From Acanthopleura granulata (lineage: Eukaryota > Mollusca > Polyplacophora > Chitonida > Chitonidae): DNA of 64,000 nucleotides. The notes beneath the pieces are model-generated. The model was not told the DNA's origin, searched no databases, and saw only the letters and a program-made list of their open reading frames with translations. The stretch covers positions 806,001 to 870,000 of the forward strand of contig JABBOT010000023.1 in the NCBI GenBank assembly GCA_016165875.1, given 5' to 3'. The position numbers and the translations under genes were made by a program. This document shows, piece by piece, positions 39,701-51,700 of the stretch; the first letter of the stretch is position 1, and every line of letters begins with the position of its first letter.

Positions 39701-42700
39701 TTAAACTCTCATGAGCCCAATTACAAGGCTAGCGGCAATAATTTGGTGTCTTCCTTTTTCGGACATGTTGAATAATAAACTGCATTTCCTAACATTTCAA
39801 ATCAATAAAAAATGTTATTAACTTTAATTTTTTAAGTTTAAGGAATAGGGCTGTATATGTACAATCAGAGCTAGAGCATTTCCTGCACTTTTAGTAGACT
39901 ATTATCTACCCACTGTCAGTGTTTACTGTAGTGGGTACTAAAGTCTGTACAGAAATTACACTGCAGCACATGTGCGTTGCTGGTTGTACTTCATGAAGAA
40001 AGATGTCATTCAGAACAAACTAAAGTCGTCAATTAAATGTTTTCTTTTAAAAAGAAGACATCTGTCAGATCATGCATAAGGGGATTACCCATTAAACTAA
40101 ATGTAAAGTTTGTGCTTGCATTCTTGATCATGAAACTTGGCAACTTGTCAGATGTGTCTTGGCAGGTGATCGGCAACCTGCTTCACTGAGCTTTGTATTC
40201 AGTGAAGGGAATGTACTCAAACTTTGAATAAAAAATAAATATCTTCACTACAAGCAGTTCCACTCTGCTAGTTTTGTTCCAAATTAGGAACTAAAGTGGA
40301 AATCAGTCTTTAGTTCCGTTACAAGCCACACAAAACGAAACCATCAATGACACTCTTCGAGGTTCATATGGAGTGATATTTAATTACCACAGGCATTTTT
40401 GTGTGAAATGTCTCTCTGTTGCCCTAAATTCAAATGAGCATGTCACAACAGCATCTATTCTACTATGAACTATTACATGAATGTTGCAGAAATTATGAAC
40501 TAGGACTCAATCAGAGCATAGGCCTACTTGACATCTGTGGTTTACTTTGAGCTGTGCTGCTGTTGTAATTTTAAGTTCTTTGTGTTTGATCCACAAGGTT
40601 TTATCTCAGCATGAATTTCACTGGAAAATAAACTTACATTTGGAAGCAAGGCTAACAAAGAGCTCGCCTGTAGGGAATAGGAGGAGAAAGAGTAACAAAT
40701 AAATGTTGATGAGATAGACAATTGAAATTAATATACTTGCGTAATTTTTGACAGAAAACTTGTAACACTGACTGAGCTCAATACATGCAGTACTTTTTTA
40801 AGATACATTTTGTTGAACACTGCTTTCCCTGTTAATGGGCATCTGAGGGTGAAATTTGTAATTCACAGTAATTAATATGAATATAGAACATGACTGACTG
40901 AACATCCCCCTTGTGTTATTGTGCTCTAACTGTGTGCAAACCTTGAGCTCAATACATGTAACAATTTCAAGATATCACCATTAACATTTTGTTTAACACT
41001 GATTCTAATGCATAGTACAGTAAGTGAGGAATTCAGTAACTTGCAGTATTTAATATGTACACACAGAATCAATGATGCAATATTCACCTCGTGTCATTAT
41101 GCTCTACATATGTGCCAACCCTGAGCTCAATACATGCAGCACTTTTAAAGAAAAGATCCCAACATAGCTAAAAATAACGATTTCAAAATGATGATTTCTC
41201 CTAAATTGTATATATTTTTTTGGGTGGACCTTAATTTTGGCGGATTTATTATGGGCCTGAAGTAATAAGACAATGTAGAAGGCAACCCCCGATAAACCGG
41301 CCACATTTTCTATTGTCCACAATCACGGTTCGTTTTCACAGGTTTCAGTGTAGAACATACTTGAAGCTAAAATATCTGCCAGTGTCTGCAGCAGGTCTGC
41401 AGAACGGTAACAGAGGCTTACCTGGCTTCTCATCCATAGGTCCATCTAACTGAAGGATCTTTTCTTCTGCCTGGAACTGTGATTCTGTCCAGGTATCCTG
41501 TAGACCAGCCACATCATAATCCCCTTCCCTGAAAACACAAAACACCAGTGTCATTCAATGCATTGAGATATGTTATATAGACTGAAACCTGAAATAAACA
41601 CCTTTGGTGATGAACTCAAAACTTTTGTTTTGTAAAGATTTATTTACTTATTTGAGTGATGTTTAATAACTATACTCAAGGAGATATCACTTATATGACA
41701 CCAGCCAGCATTATGGAGGGAGAAAACTGAGCAGAGCCCGCTGGAAACCCACGTCCATCCACAGGTTATTGGCAGACCTTCCCACATATGTCCTGTGAGA
41801 AAGCCATCATGAGCTGGACTTGAACTCACAGCAACTTCATTGGTAAGAGGCTTCTGGGTCATTACACTGCACTAATGTGCTCACCCCCTTGAGCCATTGA
41901 GGCCCCCTGTTCTGAGAAGAAAACATTAGAAAAAGTATTTGCAGAGATTAAAGAGAATCAAAACTCATTTCCCCACATCCCTTAGAGATTCGTCTTCTGA
42001 AATCACAAATATACCATGCTTTAACTAGCTAATGCAAAACATAAAAAAATCAGTAATGCCATTCAGCTGACCTGCATTCTAATTTCACGTAAATTAGAAA
42101 CACATACCCCTGTTCCTCCTGGCCTTCAGCCATTCCCCTCTCCTCTCCACCCTCCATCATGTCCGGGGGGGTGTCCCAGATTTTCTGTGACATCTCTATC
42201 TCCTCCTCCTCGTCCTCTAGGCAGGGTGGGACACTGATCGGTCGTGGCACACCTGAAAGGATGCTGTCTCTCTCCTCCAGAGCGCTGACCTGACACACCT
42301 GCGAGGCCTCTGGCGAGCCTCCATCAGCCAGAGTGGCCAGCAAGTTCACCAGGGACTGGTCACCAACGGCCTCTGTCAACACAGCCAGGCTACACCATCA
42401 CATTTGTCAAATTATCATATTCAACGAGCATCTGTGGCATTTCATTTTCTAAAACTGACCTCAGAAAAGACAACTGCCTAACAGAAAAACAGATTCCTAG
42501 TGGACAAAAACTGACTTGCAACTTCTCCTGAGGAGAGCTATGTACCAGTTTGCTCCACTTTGTGTTTAGAATCTTTGTGCACTGTATGGGGAGAATATTC
42601 TATGGTGCAAACAGTAGAAAGCACAAGAAGAGACTGTCGTAAAACAGCCTGAAATTCCATGAAGTCTGTGATACATATGTACATGACCCTTCCAATGCAG

Positions 42701-45700
42701 GCTAAATGCTATAACACAAAACCACCTGATTTAGTAAATCAGTTAAAGTGCAATGTAATGACCCAGAAGCCTTGTTTAGTAAATCAGTTACAGGTGAACT
42801 GTCCCACTTCTATTTTTCATTTTACGTAACTGAATAATACACCTGTGATATAGAAAAAATGCATCTGCCAGGTATTTTTACTGGTAGAATATAAAAACAT
42901 GTTGAACTCATCAATTCCAAGAAAAAATCACACATCGCTAGTCTGGCCTTGAGTGGCGCTAGTACGTCAAATATATGTGATGTTAATGTGTCATTTCCGA
43001 TTCCAAACACTAGTTTAAGTCTAAGAGAAATGGCTTGAGCATAAAAGAGAAAGCGAATCCTAACATAATTCAGTGAGTGATTAACACAGTTGATTGCTGC
43101 ACAAAATGGCACACTTCTAGTACGATGTCACACATAACTGGAACATCAAGGGCAGATAAGCATATAGAGAATACCAAGCTTCATGAAACTTAGCTTATTG
43201 GTCTTGAAGAAAATATATTTTTTTAAGACAACTGGTGATAATTATTCGCTAAACCACTTTGGCTCTGAGTTTCAGATACCTCTAGCATATACTCTGCCAA
43301 TTTTTGCCAAAAAAACAGGACAATTCACCTTTAATTACATCCTACAGTGTATCTGACAGTAACTTTCTACAGTGTATTTGACAGTAACCCAGCAGTATTT
43401 TCTCCAGCCTCTGGCTTCTACGATACAGAGCAGACTACACGTACATGTATGATCTTCAACATTAGCCAATACTCGGTGTATTATTTTAAACGCTGGCCTA
43501 TAAGAAAATCATCAAGTTAAATCACCATCTGACATAAGAATGACCATTCTGTATCATAGCAACAGATTTGACTTAGACAACTTGCGTTAAAAATGTTATT
43601 CATCCAGTTATTGAGATTGCATTAGATTTCGATGACTATTTTATGATGCTATTCATGCAGTTATTCTAACTGTTTCAGACTTTAATAAATAGTCCTCTGA
43701 AAAAGTATATGCCCACTGTAGATTGCTTTCAGCTGGGACCTACATTAAATTAAATTGCCACACAAGTAAAAATATGTAAAACTGGCATTTCTTTTGTAAG
43801 CAAGCATGAACAATGAATGTTAAACATTACTTCATTTCATTTATTGCTATTTTATGAATTTTGTCCATTTTTAAAACTGTAAGAGGGCCTTAAACTACAG
43901 CCTAAAGTTCACACCATGCTGGCTGTTACTGGGTGAGTCAAAGTCTGGGCTTGACAACAGCACTTTATTGATGGAGTCCCGGTTTACAATTGGAGGAACA
44001 AGTCTGTCATCTTCATTAGGCCCCTGGTGGTCCTCCAATGTTATAGTGTCTTGGGAGGATGCCTCTGATTCTGGTGACAGACAAAGTAAAAACAAATTTA
44101 GTAAAGTACATCTACATGTAATCTGAATTGTCGAATGAAAAAATAGTTCATGTCTGGAATGTGGAGTCACTATATGATTCTGAGTCTGTTCCATCTTCAT
44201 ACACTGAAAAGACTGAAATCTTTTTCTAACTTTAACCTTAAGAATGATGTCTTAAGATTCATTCTTATTGTCATATTCATTCTGTACTTTGGTTTACAAT
44301 ACATCAACTGTCACTAATTGATTTATTTATTGACTAGTGTATTACCAAGAAATATTTCACTTATATGAAAACAGCCTGCATTGTGGTAGAGTACACCGGA
44401 CAGAACCCGACAATCTGCAGCTTTATTCTAAAATGTAATATTTCTAATGCGATTACTGGGGCAATCATGTCCGCCAGTCATATCTATGTATTGTCCATAA
44501 TGTACCTCTCACCTGGCAGCTGAGAGAGATGGTCATGGACCACAGAGGCTGGGGTGCTGTCCAGTTCAATCAACTCTGCAGCCTCATCCTCCTCCATCTC
44601 CTGTTCACCAGTTTCCTGGCTCCCTTGACTGCTCCTGTATCCATGACAAGCAGAAAATGGAAGCGAACCAGATTCCAGCTGTTCCAGCTAAGACTTAGTC
44701 TTAACCTTATGAATTCTTTACTATACTGTGGCTTTATATGGTGACTATATCTTTAATTTTTTATGTTTTATTGTGGTTGCCAACATCAGCATACAAAAAC
44801 TGTGTTTAAAAATTAGAAGATTGATGAAAAGAAAAGTTGTAAATCCGTATTCCTTAACAATCAGTTCTTGTCTTTATAGATAATATTATACATATTACAA
44901 TACACAGATGGCTGAAGATGAGGTAACATTTAATCACTAACAAGTAAGGCTGCTGCTCCAGCAGAATCTCTTCCAGTCTTTGCTTCAGTCGAACTTGACT
45001 CTCAGCTTCCTGCACATTGGACCTCTCTGAAAACCACAAAATCAATAAACTTATTTGATTGTTGTTTACTGCTGTACTTAAAAACTTTTTTTGCTTTTCC
45101 TCAAATGGTCTCGCTTAAAATTATGTGTTAAGCAACTGGAGATCCCAGAACTTTTCCACACAATAAACTTGATCTTAATTAATACTAAAACCCACACATC
45201 ATAATTCACTAATTCACAGGTCACTAATGGTTCTGTGAAAGTTAGTGCATACCCTGCAGGCAGCCACGTTAACATACCCTGAGACTGAGGAGGGGTTATC
45301 TGAGAGCTTTCCCCTTGGTCCCTTTTCCTCTGTCTCTCGTCTTCCCACAGTGCTGCAAGCCCAGGGTTGGTACCCAGGTTAGCTAGAACACAAGAACACA
45401 AGACAACGTGGTAGATAAAAGAGTATGAAAAACTTCAATTTACAGTCACAGCACAATCAAGAGATATCGAGTGGAAACTTGCGAAAGGAAAGGCCTCCTA
45501 GTCAAAAATCGCACTTAAAAATATTATTTTGTATATTAAAGACATGCTGTAGACAGCTTTGCAATGACTTTAACATCAATATAATTCACAAATGCAAGAA
45601 TAACTTTTAGTTCAGCTTTGATCTTTCGTTCATAGCCCATAACAAAAGACATAAAGAATACAGTGTAGCAAGGGCGATCTCCGTTCTCATAGTAAACTGC

Positions 45701-48700
45701 ACTCAGCGATGTTCAGCTTTACAGTTATAATGCTTTTCTATCATGTGACTGCTAAATGTGGGCAAATTTTGCTTTTTCGCACTTTGTATAGTACATGTGG
45801 ACCTTTGCAATACGTAATTTTCAGCATTACTGTTGTAACGGCTTTCTCTCAAGTGACCTCCAAATATGGGGAAAATTGCATTTTTTCAACCTTAGATCGT
45901 AATCTGTGTCAAACGTATACCTTGCAGGCAAACATTAAGATCAGATTCCTGATCAAGACGTCAAACTACATCAAGTAGCATACATAAAATATTTAAATTC
46001 AAAAACTTTTGCTCACGTGACAACTTCAGTAATCAGTGCATTTCCACAGTTTTCAAGATATGCAAATGATTTTTGCACACATACTTTGCCCCAACGTATT
46101 GTGTCTGCGTTTTCAATTTCAGCTCTATCGGATAAACCCTTCTTGAGAAAATGACATGCCAGCACATTGGCAATATGGTGTCCAAAGTAGGTCAGGTTTA
46201 AAAATGAAATTTGTGGGGAAAAAATTTCCATGTAAAAACTGTAAGAAATAGATAGTATTATAACCTAAGGGTGCTAGGGCTAGTCTGCAGTGCCTACGTA
46301 ACTTTTTTTTACGCAACTTCGTTTGGATTCTCTATTGTCAATTGTTTGGGAGATATTGCAATTTTACTAGAGAACTAAAAATAATACTAATAATCCGAAC
46401 GATTTCAAGAGGTGTTCCACAGGGAACCTGTTTGTACCCCTAATTTAAAACCTCTTTATCATGCTTGGTTTATGATGCAGAATTCCAAATTTTCATACAA
46501 CTGTGTTAACATAAAATCTATTACCCACATTCCCAACCAAGCCTTTAATTTATTTATTTATTTTTTTGATTGTTGTTTTATGCCGTACTCAAGAATATTT
46601 CACATATACGATAGTGACCAGCCTTATTGGAGGAAGAAACCAGGCAGAGCCTGGGGGAAACCCACTACCATCCGTGGGTTGCTGGTAGACCTTCCCATGA
46701 ACGACCAGAGAGGAAGCCAGTATGAGCTGGACTTGAACTCACAGCGACCGCACTGGTGGAAGTAAAATTTCACTTCATTCCAACTTGCTGTAGCTTCCAA
46801 TGGCAGCCTGGTTATACTCACCGTCCACTTCTAGCCTGTTGAGGATATCTGCTGCCACAATGTCCACCTCTAGCTCACAGGTGCTGACTCTGGGGATGTC
46901 TCCATCCAACAACATCTCCCTGTTGCATAACACCCACCACTAACATACATGTACTTACGACAATTCATCAGCTAAAAAGTATGGTATCTTGACTCCATGC
47001 ACTTTTGTTCATATAGTGGCAATGCAGACTAGTGTCTGTTACAACACATATATTGAATTAATCTAATTAGAACAAACTTCAACAGTTTGTCAGAGAAGCT
47101 CTAAGTTTAAGTACACGTTGAACAGTAACGGGTACAGATGACATCCTCACTTCGTGCGAATTAGGGTGGTTGCCAACATCATGCATTAGGTAACTTTGAT
47201 GTTTTGGACGACCGACAGACGCAAGTAAATACCTGTATGTTTGGAAGTTCAATTATATAATATAACTGTCAGGGACATCGATGCCAGGGTTCAAGCCAGT
47301 AGGGCCGTATGTACTTGTGTGTAACATTTCTTTTGTTACATCGGCACATATACAGTAGATGTACAGCCCTTTGCACTCCGAGATTTTCAGGTTTACCTTT
47401 GTAACAGCTTTCATTTACGTACCCTGCAGGTATGGGGGAATTTGGGGGAAAATGAGTTTCTTCGGATTTTGATCGCAATCTGCGACAAAAGTATGCGTCA
47501 CAGGAAAAAAATAAGACCAGATTCCTGATGTCAGACCACATCTGGTAGCATGTTTAGAAGACTCCAACTCAAAATTTCTGATGACTTCCAGTTCTAGTTA
47601 TCTGCTCACACACTGCATTCTTTCCCTGAATGGATTGAACCTTTAATTAGACGTATTGTCATTTAACGATGAAGCGCAATCATTTCACAAGCTTATCAGT
47701 CAAATTCATTGAGGTTGAAAAATAAATTAGTGCTTAAATTTATATGTGAATAAAGGTATGCCAGAGCCCTATAAACCTCAGCATGTATATGCGGCATACA
47801 TGTTACGAACATGTGCTGTCAAAAACAACTTGAGAACTGATGCTTAGCAATGAATGTTTCCACAACTTTTTACAATGATTTACTCACAAAGTGATTTTGT
47901 CATCACCGTCGACTTGAAAAGGTTGTAAACGGTCATGTCATTTATTTTACTTAAATTTAGTATGGCTAAATGCTTGCATTTAAACACCATCCCATATACT
48001 ATGGATTACAATAGGTTTGGACTTCCACAGTGGAAACATCCTCTCCTCCCCCAACCCCCACCCACCCTTAAGCAAAAAAAACCCGTTTTACACCTATGTC
48101 GTCCATACCCATTGCGGTTCAAAATGTATCTAACCATCTCTAGTAAGATTATACTTTAGCATGGGTCTCATTCAATGAAATTATGACAAGACAAGTTGGA
48201 AGGATATACTTTTTACCAAAACTGTTGCTACATAACTGGGACTACATCACAACAGTCCACATACAAAATCATTCAACAGACAATGTGTAGGCAACACATT
48301 TAACTATCCAGACAGTTCAGGATTAACATAGCTACATCTGTGAAGGTCAACCTCCAGCCTCCTAAAATTGTTCTGCACAAAAATCCCACACGTCACTGAA
48401 AAATTATTGACAGCTTTCAGACAATGGGAAGGGTGAGAACATAAAAATTATTTTAATTTTTATTTTAATTTTTTAGGACAAGACATGGCCAATGATTTAA
48501 TCGCAGATAGTAAAATTAATAGAGTGTTTTTGCCAGCTATGCAGACAGATACACTGTACACCAAGTCTTTTTACAAATCTGACACGGATTGTCAGAATTT
48601 TTTCAGGACAGCAGTGTGCAGGATTTACACAACTGCAGTCATTATCTCTACCCTTTATATTGCTCTTACAATCTGTGTTATGACAAACATATGCATGTGA

Positions 48701-51700
48701 AAGCAGAATAGTTCATCAACATTCAAGGGAAACATCAAAAGCTTCAATATAAACGTGGTATGAATGTTGAAAAGCTGGATGATGTATGGTAATCTCTTGT
48801 TTGTGATCACAAATGGATAAGTCATAAAACAATTTGTCATTGGCTGCACAGCATAAGCTGTTATAGCTTTATACCACTACATGTACAGACAAACCCATCC
48901 TTCTTATTTCCGTCTTGTCAGTATCACACTTGGTCACGGTATCATTCACTAACACCTGATGAACACAATAATAACCATTCGTAATTTCATGAGACTGAAA
49001 AAAGACAAAAAAGAAAAAAATTCAACAAACAATCATACTTAGGCACATCATTTTTGTCCCAGATTTTCATCCAATGACAGTTTACAGGGCCTGTAGTATC
49101 CAAGTTGTCATTTGGAGGGGAGGAGTGGGTAGAGGAGGACATCCTCACACCAGTGGATTGGACATTACCATTGTCTGTAAATACAGAAAGTTTAAACCAC
49201 GCAATGTTTATGCCCTTGAAATATGAGTTACAAAAGGCCAAAAAGAAACAATACATGTAATACAAAACAAATAAAATTAGAACAGCACTCAGCTGTCTCA
49301 GCAGATTGAAAAGTTTGTAACAGCTAATAATAAGCAGCATACTGCTGAATATGTGGCATAAGGGAACAAGAAAGCTTAGACGAGCTTCAGTTTGTGCAAT
49401 ATACCTATGCTGAACATGGTCTTTCAAGTTCACCTACATTTGGCACTCCAGACGTATGTTTACAACCACAGAATTTTCAACTCTCACCAATCCAGAAAAA
49501 TCTCACTCCAAACCTTTCCTTTTATCATGTGATACTGTCATTCACGCTTCAGCACAAAACCACTTCTGTTGTCAGTTTTACACCATGCTGTTCATGACAT
49601 CCACAGTTTCAGGCCAAATTTCAAAATAAGTTTTAGGGGACATGATCTGAGTATCAAATTTCTTGTTACAGCCAGAGCTACAGAGTACATGTAACAGTTA
49701 CTGTAACATCTCTGACATGTTTGATAGAAGCAAACTTTCTCACCATCTTCACTCCACCGTCTGAATTTCACAGCTGCCACATTTATCATGTTCATTCCAT
49801 AAAGATTATAGTCAATGAAGAGCTGCAAAATACACAAAACACTGGTGTAGTCATAAATAAATCGCTGATACATTTATTTTTTTAGAGTACGTAAATAATG
49901 AAGAATACATAAGGGAATCAGTCCAAGGTTAAATTAGAAGGAGAGACGGAGTTATGCAGGTCTTTGTATCTGAGGTGGGCTATCACACTCCTCAAGGAAG
50001 CAAATGTTAAGTTTGAAGTCTTACTACTAATAATACTCTACTTCATTTACACAATGTTCATAAGTTAGGCTAATTGAAGAACTATGGCTTAGAAAAACCG
50101 AACTCAAAGCACACATGCCTAACCGTAACTGGCCACAGTGTGCCGGGGTACTGCACCTGTAATGGGTAGGGTATGTGAGACTCGTGGGGCTGGAAAACAT
50201 TATTCATCACAGCACCACTTTGCAATAAATCAGCCACCCTGAAATTGAACAAAAAACAGAAAATGATTAGATGATTGCTAAGGGATTTAAACACTATTGA
50301 ATCAAGGGAGTATGAGGTTAAAGTTTTTGGCTCGCATTATGCCTATTTGTTGCTTTCAAGGAAATTTACATGTATGTCTGTCTGAAGTCATTTTTTACAA
50401 TGTCACCATTTTTCAAAACAAATCTGGTCTGGTGAAAGCAATGTGAAATGTTCTGATTTCTGCAGTCCAAAGACATCAGTGCACATGTTTTTTTGGGGGG
50501 GTCTTTTTTTTGTATTGAATTGTTCCAGTTTCTGTGCAAAACTATATGCTGGTGATTATCTGGGCTGTACATGTGTATGTAGTACCATGACACAGTGCAG
50601 TGCCTGTGACCCACTGACAGATGTGCGGATTTGCAGTTACAGGCCACACAATGCACACTCTGTTCACCCTGGCAGAGAAACTCAAGCCAACCGACTCATA
50701 CAGACGTCTCCACTTTTACTATCCCAGATGTACCTGTGTATGTACATTTATTACGTAACCTTTTCGCTGCAGCAGTCAACTGGTATTGTCTTACCTCCTG
50801 ACCATGTTCGGGTTATAGAGGTAAATCTTCAAAAACTGCTGTTCCGTCTCATGGAAACCATACATGGGGCTGGAAATGCAACATAGCAACAACTCTAAAT
50901 TTTAATGCATTGCTTACAATAACATATATCAAAGACAACACAGTATCCCAAACCCTGCAGAATACAGGTGGCTTTATGGCTAAGACCAGCTGAATATTCT
51001 GATTGTCTTCAAAAACACTTTGTTTGTTTTGGATAATAAGATATACACAAACTATCAAACAACTTATATTTAAGCAAAAAATAACCACCACCAAGATATC
51101 TTACAAGTTGTTTTTACTGAAAACACCAATACCTGTCTATTCTCATCACCGACAGGGTTTTCCAGTCCCCATTGCATTTAGCACCTGTTAATCCACACTG
51201 TGTAATCTGACACAGAGTGGCACTGATTGACTGTTCCTATCCTTCGCCTTTATCACAGTTGAAGGTGAAAGAGGTGTTGTCAGAAAGGGAGATAATCCTC
51301 TTAGTGAACACTTCACTAAACGATAAAGACATTCTCTTGAAGTTGATTCTGATGGGAACATTCCACGCATTATTAGCTGAGATGACATTGCGTAATTCAG
51401 GTATCAATAAATACCACAGTTTACGGTCGCAATGTTTCCTAAATTTCATAAAATCAAGTATGACTAATGACCCTACTACGAGACATCGCGTGGAAATGTA
51501 TGAGTCACTGATTGATGAAATTCAACTCAATCAGTCTCATGAAACTTTATCGAAAACGACACAAACGCTAACTATTGGGAAATCTACTCTCAGGGATATC
51601 CTAAGATGGAAACAGTTTTACTTTTGACTCGACAAGTATGAACTAGAGCTTATAGACCCTGAAATGTATTCTATGATGAATGCTCAGGCTTCTGTTGCCT

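Noticed and set aside
45709..45978. 89-codon plus-strand frame in intron 7
   Set aside because: Lies entirely within a duplicated non-coding dispersed repeat.
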